Notes: a model not told the origin generated them from the letters alone. A stretch of 44,423 bases of DNA from Amycolatopsis rhizosphaerae (GCF_007713715.1 NZ_VJWX01000008.1:1-44423); one strand, 5' to 3'. Shown: positions 23,638 to 33,400, numbered from the stretch's first letter. Numbers and translations: made by a program.

Positions 23638-24266
23638 TGATCCGGGCTTCGCACATCGGGCTGCTGGTGTTGGCGGCCGTGATTCTCGCCGGTTGCAGTC
23701 CTGGAAGTGGCGTCCCCCGGCCGTCATCGGGGGCGTCATCCTCCGCGACTACGTCGACCGCAAGCAGCGCGGTCCCCTACGCCGGGGCGCCAAAGGTGGC
23801 CAATCCGCTGCCGGTGTCCACGCTGTCCGGCGACCCGTGCGCGGATGGGTTGACCGCCGATCAGACGAAGACTGTCTTCGGCCAGGTAGAGAGCGGCCAG
23901 CGGAAGGACGATCCCGTCCTCGGGTCGAACTGCGAATGGAGCAATCCCGACACGGGTGCTTTGCTGTCGGTCACCTACGACTCGACACATGACGGATTGA
24001 GTTCCGTCTACCGCGGTAACAAGCCGCGAGCCATCGTGTGGCACGAGACCTCTATCCAGGGCTTCCCCGCGGCCGCCCACCTAACGAATCTCAGCGGCCC
24101 CAAAGACACGTTCTGCGTCGTCAGTGTCGGCATCGCTGACAGTGCTTCGGTCGACATCGGCCTCACGCTCAGCCGGGCGAAGGTGGGCAAGAGTGATCCC
24201 TGCGCGGTGAACACCCAGATCGCGGACATGGTCATCGGGAATCTGAGGCAGAAGGCGGGTTCGTGA
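23637..24266 (+). CDS. DUF3558 lipoprotein, copy 1
   Basis: 209 residues from the ATG at 23637 (TGATG overlap with the ESX remnant). Lipoprotein signal: RASHIGLLVLAAVILAGC, with the lipobox LAGC, then a Ser/Thr-rich linker. The mature domain contains GDPCADGLTADQTKTVFGQV, SNCEWSNPDTGALLSVTY, FCVVSVGIADSASVDIGL and KVGKSDPCAVNTQIADMVIG, with four Cys that could form two disulfides. This is the DUF3558 fold, abundant in Pseudonocardiales and mycobacteria and usually next to small ESX-type genes. Exposed on the outer face of the membrane. Function unknown, perhaps linked to type VII secretion. Confidence 0.82.
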   Translation: MIRASHIGLLVLAAVILAGCSPGSGVPRPSSGASSSATTSTASSAVPYAGAPKVANPLPVSTLSGDPCADGLTADQTKTVFGQVESGQRKDDPVLGSNCEWSNPDTGALLSVTYDSTHDGLSSVYRGNKPRAIVWHETSIQGFPAAAHLTNLSGPKDTFCVVSVGIADSASVDIGLTLSRAKVGKSDPCAVNTQIADMVIGNLRQKAGS

Positions 24267-24385
24267 TGGGCATGTTCGACTGGCTTGGTGATGCGGCGAA
24301 CGCTGTGGTGCACGGCGTCGAGGACGCCGCTGAGTGGGTCGGCGACCGCGTCGAGGATGTCGAGCACTGGTTCGGTACCGCGTGA
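24266..24385 (+). CDS. 39-residue N-terminal fragment of a type VII secreted effector
   Basis: Starts at the ATG at 24266, overlapping the DUF3558 stop (TGATG). It reads GMFDWLGDAANAVVHGVEDA, then AEWVGDRVEDVEHWFGTA and a TGA at 24383-24385. Amphipathic helices of this kind (FDWLGDA...V...V.D...W.GD..ED) open many actinobacterial T7SS-secreted toxins of several hundred residues. Here the frame ends early and the following 500 bp are disordered debris, so it is probably a truncated effector. It could instead be a genuine small peptide. Confidence 0.5.
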   Translation: MGMFDWLGDAANAVVHGVEDAAEWVGDRVEDVEHWFGTA

Positions 24386-24506
24386 TCGGAAAGACTCATC
24401 ACTTCCCGGCCGGAACCGACAGGCCCGGCCTTGAACCGTTCGTCGCCTGCGGCAACCACTCCCAGCACAACACTGCGCTCGAACTCCCTACCGCCGAGGT
24501 CAGGCC

Positions 24507-24590
24507 TTGTGATTCCAGGGCTGGCACGGCCAATGCGGCTGGAAGCCAGGTCTAGCGAGTCACGGTCGCCATCCCGCTGCGGGGCCAGCC
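24507..24590. repeat. Copy B of the diverged ~85-bp duplicated segment
   Basis: Aligns with 1561-1646. The stretch 24386-24900 otherwise holds no intact gene; it appears to be made of short decayed pieces. The shared piece translates in one frame to FQGWHGQCGWK, with RVTVAI in the other frame after a small gap, as in copy A. Confidence 0.4.
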
Positions 24591-24909
24591 TTCAAGCCCG
24601 GTCTCCGCACGCCACGACTGATTGCTCGTTATCGCGTCCTGGCGCTCTACTGGATCCGCGTGACCAGGTCAGTGGCCTGAACGTCGTCTCGCCGGTCACA
24701 CAGCCTGTAGTCCGGCGCGTTGTGTTTGCCCTGCTCTCGCTGCTGCAGGCGGCAGTGCGATTGATCCAGATCTGCACAGCCGAACTGCTGCCTTCCGCCA
24801 GGTGGCGAAGTGGTCTGCTTCATCGGCCACGATCACACCGGCCACGCGTCCTCGCTGCATAGGTGCTGCAGCTTCTCGACACGTTCGGAGTGCGCTAGAA
24901 AGCCCGACC

Positions 24910-25260
24910 TACAAGCCGGATTGGGATCTGTCCGGCGGCACGGCCGAAGCGAATAAACCTCCCAGCGCGGCCGCTGAGCGGGAACTGCGGGAGGAGCTTG
25001 GCCTCGATATCGCTGTCGGCCGCCTCCTGTGCCTGGACTGGGTGTTGCCGCACGGCCCCTCGGACGACACACTGATGTTCGTCTTCGACGGCGGCACCCT
25101 CGACGACGAAGCGGTCGCGAAGCTGCGGATCCACGATGACGAGATCGGCCAGTTGGCCTTCGTGTCCGTGTCTGAGGCTCGGACACTCCTGCGCCCGTAT
25201 GTGTGGGACCGGCTCAACAGAGCCGTGCAGGCCCGCAGCACGGGAATGGCCTTCACCGTG
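24910..25260 (+). pseudogene. Nudix hydrolase remnant with altered Nudix box
   Basis: The frame from about 24910 reads YKPDWDLSGGTAEANKPPSA, AAERELREELGLDIAVGRLL, then FVFDGGTLDDEAVAKLRIHD and VWDRLNRAVQARSTGMAF. The Nudix box G-x5-E-x7-REUxEExGU is present (RELREELGL), except that the first Glu is Lys (GGTAEANK). The N-terminal strand that should precede it is missing; upstream sequence is unrelated. Downstream of about 25260 the frame runs on without homology. Probably inactive. Nudix enzymes hydrolyse nucleoside-diphosphate-linked compounds. Confidence 0.6.
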
Positions 25261-25477
25261 CGGCCGACGAACCGGGCGCCGGTACGGTCACGCGCCACGA
25301 CGGATAGCCGACTCGTCTCCGACCGTCGCGCTGTGCCCGCTGACGCTCGCCAACCTCTCGCAAAGCGTCCACTTCACGGTGACTGAGCCGCTACTGCAAG
25401 GCGCGGGCCGCGGCATGACGCGGCGCCTCGCGGTGGCGAACGCGGAGGGGAGCAGCGAGTTGGCGCAGTCAGGTTGG

Positions 25478-25923
25478 TTGAGCGACGTCAACTTCTGGAT
25501 CAAGGACGATCCCAGCGCTCCGGGCAGTCCGGCTGCCGGTGCGAGCGGTGGTGCCATCGGGGGAACCGCGGGGCCGTCCGGCGGTCAAGGCTTCAGTCTC
25601 ACGCGGGACGAGGCCGAGAGCATGCTTCGTCAGGTGCAGGGTGTCCTACGTGACATCGACTTCATGCAGACAAAGGCCAATGCACTAACCAAAGTCACGC
25701 CGCCGGCTCAGGACCCGGCCAGCGTCACCTTCAATGCTCGCCTGTGGGCAACGGGCAAGATGCCGGCGCATTCGGGTATGGCATCGGTCATCTTCAACGT
25801 GAACGGGCGTACCTCGACGAGCTGGTACAACGCTTGAACAATGCCCTCGGTAAGATCGCTGAGAGTGCCCATGCGGCTACGAACACCGTCAACCAAGCCG
25901 CCAATAACACTGGGATTGCCTGA
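25478..25923 (+). pseudogene. ESX/WXG-like small protein gene with one-base frameshift, copy 2
   Basis: A TTG at 25478 gives SDVNFWIKDDPSAPGSPAAG, a Gly/Ala linker, then QGFSLTRDEAESMLRQVQGV and LRDIDFMQTKANALTKVTPP. Near 25742 the frame must change by one base to continue as VGNGQDAGAFGYGIGHLQRE, RAYLDELVQRLNNALGKIAE and the TGA at 25921-25923. Joined, this is about 149 residues of helical, WXG100-sized domain. The final TGA overlaps the ATG of the DUF3558 gene (TGATG). The break may be a real null allele or a missing base in CGCCT-GTGGGC. Copy 1 (23452-23637) retains only the C-terminus. Confidence 0.62.
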
Positions 25924-26558
25924 TGTTCCGGACTTCGCACATCTGGCCACTCGCGCTGGCCGCCGTGGTTCTTGCTGCCTGTAGCAACAGCCCGGAGCCC
26001 GGCAATCCCCAACCGTCGTCGGCGGCAGGGTCGTCTGCCAGCACCTCGTCTGCGAATAGCGCGCTGCCTTACGCTGGGGCACCACAGGTCGCGGACCCGT
26101 TGCCGGTGTCCATCCTGTCTGGTGACCCGTGCGTAGATGCGCTAACAGCTGACCAGACGAGGACGATCTTCGGACAGGTGGAGAGCGGTGGGCGGAGTGA
26201 TCACGGTGCGCTCGGGCCCACCTGCGGATGGAGCAACCTCGACAGTGGCGCTTCACTGTTGGTGACCTACGACTTAACGCACGACGGGCTGAGTTCTGTC
26301 TATCGCGGTAGCAAACCGCGGGCCACCGTGTGGCGCGAGGTATCTACCCAGAGCTTCCCAGCAGTCGCCTATGTCACCGATCTGGGCGGCTCCAAGGACG
26401 CATTCTGCGCTATCAGTGTCGGTGTCGCAGACAGTGCAACGGTCGACATCGGTCTCACGCTCAGCCGGGCGAAGGTGGGCAAGAGTGATCCCTGCGCGGT
26501 GAACGCCCAGATCGCGGACCTGGTCATCGGGAATCTGAGGCAGAAGGCGGGTTCGTGA
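25923..26558 (+). CDS. DUF3558 lipoprotein, copy 2
   Basis: 211 residues, ATG at 25923. Lipobox LAAC after SHIWPLALAAVVLAAC, then a Pro/Ser-rich linker. The domain repeats copy 1: GDPCVDALTADQTRTIFGQV, PTCGWSNLDSGASLLVTYDL, FCAISVGVADSATVDIGLTL, KVGKSDPCAVNAQIADLVIG. The last 110 bp are almost identical in DNA to the end of copy 1 (two or three differences), whereas the 5' halves differ a lot, which suggests gene conversion or a recent duplication of the 3' part. No T7 effector start follows this copy. Confidence 0.82.
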   Translation: MFRTSHIWPLALAAVVLAACSNSPEPGNPQPSSAAGSSASTSSANSALPYAGAPQVADPLPVSILSGDPCVDALTADQTRTIFGQVESGGRSDHGALGPTCGWSNLDSGASLLVTYDLTHDGLSSVYRGSKPRATVWREVSTQSFPAVAYVTDLGGSKDAFCAISVGVADSATVDIGLTLSRAKVGKSDPCAVNAQIADLVIGNLRQKAGS

Positions 26559-26759
26559 TGGCCCGATGCGCAGCCGTGACGCTCCCGCTCGAGGCCCGCG
26601 GGGCGGGTCGGTAGAGCAAGGATCGGTGATAGCCGTGTAACTCACAGTCCATCGTTGCCGATCTTCATCTCAAGCCTGGCTGCATCCGGGTCCGTCTCAG
26701 TTGGTGTTTCCAGCGTTGTTGATCAGTAGGTTTCGGCGGCCAGCCAGCGGTCACCGAAG

Positions 26760-27029
26760 GTGACGGACGACGCTCGGCTGGCAGCCGAACAGCGGGCGCG
26801 GGTGCTGATTGACCAGCAGTTGACCAACGCCGGGTGGTTGGTTCAGGACGAGGCCCAACTCCTCGCCCGATGTCGTGTTCCTGTCAAGCTGTTACGCACT
26901 GTCACATCGCGTACCTCAGCCAGCGATCTGTCTGAACCGACGGACGCATCGATCACGGTCAAGCAACTGCGTGCCCGCGTGGTGTCGCTTCTGAAGCACC
27001 GCCAGCCGGCGAGCGGGAGGAGGCCATGA
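26760..27029 (+). pseudogene. N-terminal fragment of another type I restriction subunit (HsdR, EcoEI-like)
   Basis: A GTG at 26760 gives RLAAEQRARVLIDQQLTNAG WLVQDEAQL in sequence, the standard opening of EcoEI-type HsdR proteins (AE..ARV.ID.QL..AGW.VQ). After about residue 35 the homology stops, and the rest (LRARVVSLLKHRQPASGRRP) looks unrelated. The nuclease and helicase parts are absent. It is distinct from the HsdR encoded at 30401, so it is debris of a second system, replaced or displaced when the present one arrived. Confidence 0.5.
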
Positions 27030-27084
27030 CCCGTGACCAGAGGCCCCGCTGGCTTCACGACGGTGGCGGGCTGATTAGCTGTGG

Positions 27085-27203
27085 GTGACTTGGGGGTGCC
27101 GTTGTTGCTGTACCAGGTGATGGTGCCGTGTTGGAAGTTGGTGCGGCGGCCACTTGCGGAGCTGATCACCGAGCCCGTGGCTGAGGGGATCGCCGCCTGG
27201 TTT
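27085..27203 (-). pseudogene. Fragment of an LGFP-repeat protein
   Basis: Minus-strand reading: IPSATGSVISSASGRRTNFQ, then HGTITWYSNNGT. This is close to one LGFP repeat (G.P...E.......R...FQ.G.I.W....G), found in secreted, cell-wall-bound actinobacterial proteins. Only one repeat is visible and no start or signal peptide accompanies it. Debris between the DUF3558 unit and the restriction system. Confidence 0.4.
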
Positions 27204-27423
27204 CTCGCGCGCGGGGCCACGCCGCCCCAGCCATGTAAGCGCTCGGCTGCAGGCGCTGCACGCGGCTCAGGACTGGTGGCGCCGCCGGGAGGACTGGCAT
27301 GCGCGATGATGTTCTCGTGACGCACCGGCTGCTGCAGACTGTGTGCGGCGTGTTCGGACGGCGCGCAGGGGCTCGCGCTGGGCGTCCAACCTTCATCGTT
27401 GAGTGAGCCTCGTAAGGAGCCTT

Positions 27424-29169
27424 GTGAGCACGCTCGGTAGTTTCATCTGGTCGATCGCCGACCAGCTTCGGGGTCCGTACCGCCCCAACCAGTACGGCAA
27501 CGTGATCCTGCCGCTCACGATCCTGCGCCGCCTCGACTGCATCCTCGAGCCCGACCGCGAAACGGTCCGGAAGTTGGCGGCGAAGTACGACAACCCGAAC
27601 CGGCTCAGGATCGAGGTCAAGAAGGCGACCGGCCGACCGTTCTACAACACCTCGAACTACTCCTTCGCCAACCTGCTGGCTGACGCCGACGGGCTGGCGG
27701 ACAACCTGGCCGACTACATCGACCGGTTCTCGCCCGATGTCGATGTGTTCGAGTACTTCGACTTCAAGAAGGAGATCCTCGCCCTGGAGAAGGCGGAGCT
27801 CCTGCGCGAGATCATCACGTCCTTCAAGGCTGTCGACCTGCATCCGGACGTCGTCTCCAACGCCGACATGGGCGATGCGTTCGAGTACATCATCCGCAAG
27901 TTCAACGAGGCCGCGAACGAGACCTCCGGTGACCACTACACCCCGCGGGACGCGATCCGGCTGCTGGTCGACCTGCTCTTCGCCGAGAAGGACGCCGACC
28001 TGACCGAGGCCGACATCGTCCGCACGCTGTACGACCCCACCGCGGGCACCGGCGGCATGCTCGCCCTGGCCGAGGAGCACCTACTCGCGCAGAACCCCGA
28101 CGCGAGGCTGAGCCTGTACGGTCAGGAGTACAACCCGCAGTCGTACGCGATCTGCAAGTCCGACCTGCTGGCCAAGGGCCACGATGCGTCCAACATCGCC
28201 TTCGGCAACACGCTGACCGATGACGCGTTCAAGAGCCGCCAGTTCGACTTCTGCATGTCCAACCCGCCGTACGGCGTCGACTGGAAGCAGTACGCCAAGG
28301 CGGTCACGAAGGAGCGCGACGAAGCGGGCCCCTACGGCCGGTTCGCTCCCGGCCTCCCGTCGACCTCGGACGGGCAGATGCTCTTCCTGCTCCACCTGGT
28401 CCACAAGATGCGGGCTCCCGAAGACGGTGGCGGCCGGGCCGGGATCGTGATGAACGGCTCGCCGCTCTTCAATGGCGCCGCCGAGTCCGGCCCCTCCAAC
28501 ATCCGCAAGTGGCTGCTGGAGAACGACCGGGTCGACGCCATCGTCGCGCTGCCGACCAACATGTTCTTCAACACCGGCATTGCCACCTACATCTGGATCC
28601 TCGACAACACGAAGCACCCCGACCGCAAGGGCCTGGTCCAGCTCATCGACGGCACCTCGTTCTGGACCAAGATGCGCAAGAACCTCGGCAACAAGAACCG
28701 TGAGCTCAGCGACGCTGACCGCGCCAAGGTGGTGAAGCTGTACGCCGACTTCACCGACGCCGATCCCGACTACTCCAAAGTGCTGCGCAACGACGAGTTC
28801 GGCTACTGGACCATCACCGTCGAGCGCCCTCTCCTCGACGAGTCCGGCAACCCCGTGCTCGACCGCAAGGGCAAGCCCAAGCCAGATCCGAAGAAGCGCG
28901 ACACCGAGAACGTCCCGTTCACCTACAGTGGCTCGAGTGCTGGTGCGGCCGCTAAGTCCGAGGTCATTCAGGCGTACTTCGACGCAGAGGTGAAGCCGCA
29001 CGTCCCCGACGCCTGGATCGACTGGGCCAAGGTCAAGACCGGCTACGAGATCCCCTTTACCCGCCACTTCTACAAGTACGTCCCACCTCGCCCTCTCGCT
29101 GAGATCGACGCCGACCTGGAGAAACAGGTCGCCAAGATCCTCGACCTCCTGCGCGAGGTGGAGCAGTGA
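27424..29169 (+). CDS. hsdM: Type I restriction-modification DNA methyltransferase subunit
   Basis: 581 residues from the GTG at 27424 with TAAGGAG five bases upstream; an in-frame ATG-equivalent at 27403 lacks such a site. The N-terminal HsdM_N helical domain (GSFIWSIADQLRGPYRPNQY) is followed by the N6-adenine methylase: motif I DPTAGTGGM (204-212) and motif IV NPPYG (280-284). The segment GDHYTPRDAIRLLVDLLF and the later ALPTNMFFNTGIATYIWIL are typical. It transfers methyl groups to adenine in the recognition site defined by HsdS, forming an M2S methylase or R2M2S nuclease. Its stop overlaps the hsdS start (GTGA). Composition is somewhat more GC-regular than the debris upstream; no sign of damage. 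Confidence 0.96.
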   Translation: MSTLGSFIWSIADQLRGPYRPNQYGNVILPLTILRRLDCILEPDRETVRKLAAKYDNPNRLRIEVKKATGRPFYNTSNYSFANLLADADGLADNLADYIDRFSPDVDVFEYFDFKKEILALEKAELLREIITSFKAVDLHPDVVSNADMGDAFEYIIRKFNEAANETSGDHYTPRDAIRLLVDLLFAEKDADLTEADIVRTLYDPTAGTGGMLALAEEHLLAQNPDARLSLYGQEYNPQSYAICKSDLLAKGHDASNIAFGNTLTDDAFKSRQFDFCMSNPPYGVDWKQYAKAVTKERDEAGPYGRFAPGLPSTSDGQMLFLLHLVHKMRAPEDGGGRAGIVMNGSPLFNGAAESGPSNIRKWLLENDRVDAIVALPTNMFFNTGIATYIWILDNTKHPDRKGLVQLIDGTSFWTKMRKNLGNKNRELSDADRAKVVKLYADFTDADPDYSKVLRNDEFGYWTITVERPLLDESGNPVLDRKGKPKPDPKKRDTENVPFTYSGSSAGAAAKSEVIQAYFDAEVKPHVPDAWIDWAKVKTGYEIPFTRHFYKYVPPRPLAEIDADLEKQVAKILDLLREVEQ

Positions 29170-30404
29170 CGGGACCGCTCTGGGGCGCCTTGCCGGATGG
29201 GTGGCTGGCCGGCCAGGTCAAGAACGCTGCGACAGTCACGCTCGGCAAGATGCTGCAGAGTAAGGACTCCGGCAGTGACGTTCGTGCCCCGTACATGCGT
29301 GCTGCGAACGTACAGCCTGACGGTGTGCTCGCCCTCCACGACGTCAACGAGATGTGGTTCGGCGACGCCGAACTGGAGCAGTTGAGCATCCGAGCAGGCG
29401 ACGTTGTTGTCGTCGAGGGCGGCCAAGGCGGGTTTGGCCGCGCTGCGTATGTCGACGAGGATCTCCCGGGCTGGGGATTCCAAAACTCGATCAACCGGCT
29501 TCGACCGATTGGCGACTTCGACGGCCGGTTCATCGCGTACTATCTGATCGCGCTGCGTGGTAGCGGCTTCATTCGTGCCTACTCCAACGTTGTCTCGATG
29601 CCGCACCTCACCGCAGAGAAGCTCGCGAGGATTCCGATGCCGCTGCCGCATCCGGAGGAGCAGCGCGCCGTCGCCGACTACCTCGACCGCGAGACTGCCC
29701 GCATCGACACGCTCATCGAGGAGCAGCAGCGCTTGGTCGAGATGCTCCGCGAACGCCGGGACGGAGTAGTGACTAAGGCGTTCCTCAATTCGACAAGCGA
29801 GGAACGCGCGCTCAAATTCGCGGTGGATGACGTGACGGTGGGCATCGTGGTTCAGCCTTCGCGCTGGTACGTCGATGCCGGTGTTCCGGCGCTTCGAGGT
29901 GTCAACGTCAAGCGCGGTTCGATCTCGCTCGCAGACCTAGTCAACATCTCAGAGGAAGGTCACGCGGCTCACCGAAAGTCGCAGTTGCGCTCGGGCGACG
30001 TGGTTGTGGTCCGAACCGGTCAGGCAGGGGCCGCGGCGAAGATCCCTGACGAACTCGACGGTGCCAACGCCATCGACATCCTCATTGTCAGGCCCGGAGA
30101 AGGCATCGATCCAGACTTCTTGGTCTGGTACCTCAACTCGCCGCTGGCGGCGTCTCGCATTGAGCACGGCTCTGTCGGAGCACTGCAGGGGCACTTCAAC
30201 GTAAGCGCTCTTCGAGAGTTACCCCTTCCCAATACGCCGCTTGCAGAGCAGCAGCGCATCGTCACTTATCTCGACGAGCAGATTGCGAAGATCGACACAA
30301 CGATTGCGGAGACCGAGCGCTTCATCGAGCTAGCCCGTGAGCGCCGCGCTGCGTTGATCACGGCGGCGGTGACGGGGCAGATCGAAGTACGGGAGATGGC
30401 GTGA
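29166..30404 (+). CDS. hsdS: Type I restriction-modification specificity subunit
   Basis: 412 residues from the GTG at 29166. Two target recognition domains, about 1-150 and 210-350, are each followed by a conserved helical region: LPHPEEQRAVADYLDRETAR then IDTLIEEQQRLVEMLRERRD, and LPNTPLAEQQRIVTYLDEQI then AKIDTTIAETERFIELARER. This twofold symmetry is the hallmark of HsdS, which sets a bipartite site. The first TRD includes GFQNSINRLRP. The specificity cannot be predicted by eye. It is coupled to hsdM and hsdR by four-base overlaps. Confidence 0.95.
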   Translation: MTGPLWGALPDGWLAGQVKNAATVTLGKMLQSKDSGSDVRAPYMRAANVQPDGVLALHDVNEMWFGDAELEQLSIRAGDVVVVEGGQGGFGRAAYVDEDLPGWGFQNSINRLRPIGDFDGRFIAYYLIALRGSGFIRAYSNVVSMPHLTAEKLARIPMPLPHPEEQRAVADYLDRETARIDTLIEEQQRLVEMLRERRDGVVTKAFLNSTSEERALKFAVDDVTVGIVVQPSRWYVDAGVPALRGVNVKRGSISLADLVNISEEGHAAHRKSQLRSGDVVVVRTGQAGAAAKIPDELDGANAIDILIVRPGEGIDPDFLVWYLNSPLAASRIEHGSVGALQGHFNVSALRELPLPNTPLAEQQRIVTYLDEQIAKIDTTIAETERFIELARERRAALITAAVTGQIEVREMA

Positions 30405-33400
30405 CGGCGGACCACCACGAAGGCGTCTTCGAATCCGAGATCTGTGCGTACTTGAAGGCACACGGGTGGCTCTACTCCGCCGATGACACCGGGTACGACC
30501 GGGAGCGGGCGCTCTTCCCTGAGGACCTGTTCGCCTGGCTGGGGGAGACCCAGCAGGCGGCGTACGAGAAGGCTTTGAAGGCTGCGGGTTCGCAGGCGAA
30601 GTTTCTCGACGTGCTGACCACGGCGCTCGACAAGCCTCTCGAGCATGGTGGCGGGATGTTGAATATCCTGCGTAACGGGGTGCAGTACATCGGCGGTGGC
30701 CGACTGAAGATGGCGCAGTTCCGCCCCGAGACCAGCTTGAACGCGACCACCAACGAGCAGTACGCGGCGATGCGGGTGCGGGTGATGCGGCAGGTGCACT
30801 TCTCTACCGCTGACCAGCGCAGCATCGACCTGGTCTTCTTCGTCAACGGGCTCCCGGTGGCCACCGTGGAGCTGAAGACCGACTTCACCCAGTCGCTGGA
30901 CGAGGCGATCAACCAGTACCGCAAGAATCGGCCTCCGCTGACCAATGGTCGGCCGGAGCCGCTGCTGTCGTTCGGGCACCGGGCGCTGGTCCACTTCGCG
31001 GTCTCTAACGACCTGGCCGCGATGACCACCCGGCTCGAGGGCGAGAAGACGCACTTCCTGCCGTTCAACATGGGCCATGAGGATGGCGCGGGGAACCCGC
31101 CGGGCGAGGGTGGGTGGTCGGCGACGGCGTACCTGTGGGAGCGGGTCTGGGAGAAGGACGCCTGGCTCAACATCATCGGTCGGCTGATGATCGTGGAGAC
31201 TAAGGAGGAGTGGGACGTCGCGACCGGCACTTCGGTGCGGCGTACGAGCATGCTCTTCCCGCGGTTCCACCAGTGGGAGGCCGTGACGAACATCGTGGCC
31301 GCGGTGCGCGAAGAAGGGGTGGGGCACCGCTACCTGATCGAGCACTCGGCTGGGTCGGGGAAGACGAACACCATCGCCTGGACCGCGCACCGGCTGGCGC
31401 GGCTGCACGTGAACGACGAGAAGGTCTTCGACTCAGTGATCGTGGTCGTGGACCGCACCGTGCTCGACGGGCAGCTCCAGGAAGCGATCCGGCAGATCGA
31501 CGGGTCAGGGAAGATCGTGGCCACGATCAGCCCTGAGGATGTCCGCAAGGCGGGGGCGAAGTCGAAGTCCGGGCTGCTGGCGACTGCGTTGAAGAACGGG
31601 GAACTGATCATTGCGGTGACGGTGCAGACCTTCCCGTTCGCCATCAAGGAGATCCGGGCCGATAAGGGTCTGAAGGGCCGGCGGTTCGCCGTGATCGCGG
31701 ACGAGGCGCACTCCTCGCAATCTGGGCAGATCTCCTCCAAGCTCAAGGCTGTGCTGACCGCGGAGGAAGTCAAGGAGATCGAGGACGGCGGTGAGGTCGA
31801 CGTCGAGTCGATCCTGGCCTCGGAGATGACCGAGCGGGCCGAGTCGGAGAACATCTCCTACTTCGCGTTTACCGCGACGCCGAAGAACAAGACCCTGGAA
31901 CTCTTCGGCCGCAAGGGCCCTGATGGGAAGCCGGCCGAGTTCCACCTGTATTCGATGCGGCAGGCGATCGAGGAGGGATACATCCTCGACGTGCTCAAGG
32001 GCTACCAGTCCTACGACACCGCGCTGAAGATCGCCGGCAAGGCCGAGAACGGCGACGGTGGCGAGGTGGAGGAGGGCGCGGCGCGTAAGGCGCTGATGCG
32101 GTGGGTGAAGCTGCACCCGACCAACATCAGCCAGAAGGTGCGGATCATCGTCGAGCACTTCCACGCCAACGTCGCCCACTTGCTGGAAGGCAAGGCGAAG
32201 GCGATGGTCGTGACCGACTCGCGCAAGGCCGCGGTGAAGTACAAGAAGGCGATCGACGCCTACATCGCCAAACGGGCCGCCATGGACGCCTCATACAACT
32301 ACCGCACCCTGGTCGCCTTCTCCGGCTCAGTGACGATGGTCGAGGACGAGGAGTGGGCCCCGGACTGGGGGCCGCAGCCGAGCAAGGACGACGAGTTCAC
32401 CGAGGCCAACCTCAACCCCGGCGCCGGCTCAGACCTGGCCGCCGCCTTCAAGGGCGAGACGTACAAGATCATGCTGGTCGCCAACAAGTTCCAGACAGGG
32501 TTCGACCAGCCGCTGCTCTCGGCGATGTACGTCGACAAGAAGCTCTCCGGGGTCACCGCCGTGCAAACGCTCTCCCGGCTCAACCGCACCCATCGCACCG
32601 CGGGCGGGGAGCAGAAGCGCAAGACGTTCGTCATCGACTTCATAAACAAGCCGGAGGACATCCGGGCCGCGTTCGAGCCGTACTTCACCAACGCCACCCT
32701 GGAGACCGAGACCGACCCGTACGTCGTCATCCACCTCGCCAACAAGCTCGCCCAGGCCGGCATCTACACGCCCGAGCAGGTGCGCGAGGTCGCCGAACTG
32801 TGGGTCACCCGGAAGGGCAACAACGCGCTCTCGGCCGCGATCAGCCCGGCCAAGAACGACTTCGCCCGCCGCTACGCGGCTGCAATCGAGGCCGACGACA
32901 AAGTCACCCTCAACACCCTCGACCTGTTCCGCAAGGACATCTCCACCTACGTCCGGCTCTACGACTTCATGAGCCAGATCATCGACTACGGCGACCCGTA
33001 CATGGAGATGCTGTCGATCTTCCTGCGACTCCTGGAGAAGGTCATCAAAGACTCATCCTGGGCCGCGGACGTCGACCTCTCCGACGTGGTCCTGGTCGGC
33101 GTCACGCACAACAAGGGGACCGCGGTCGACATCTCGCTGACCGGCGACGGCGAACTCAAGGGCATCACCAGCGCGGGCACCGGCACCCGGAAGGAGCCCA
33201 AGTACGTCGCACTGCAGGTCGTCATCGACAAGATGAACGACCTCTTCGGCGCCGAGTCGTTCACCCAGTCTCAGGTCCGCGAGTTCGTGCAGGGACTGGT
33301 GCAGCGACTGCTCGCCTACCCGGACCTGGTCAAGCAGACCAAGGTGAACTCGAAGAAGCAGTTCATGGAGTCGCCGGACTTCCAGGCGGCGGTCACCGAG

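Noticed and set aside
28081-29067. 328-codon minus frame opposite hsdM
   Set aside because: Val/Gly/Leu-rich antisense of a well-supported methylase gene.
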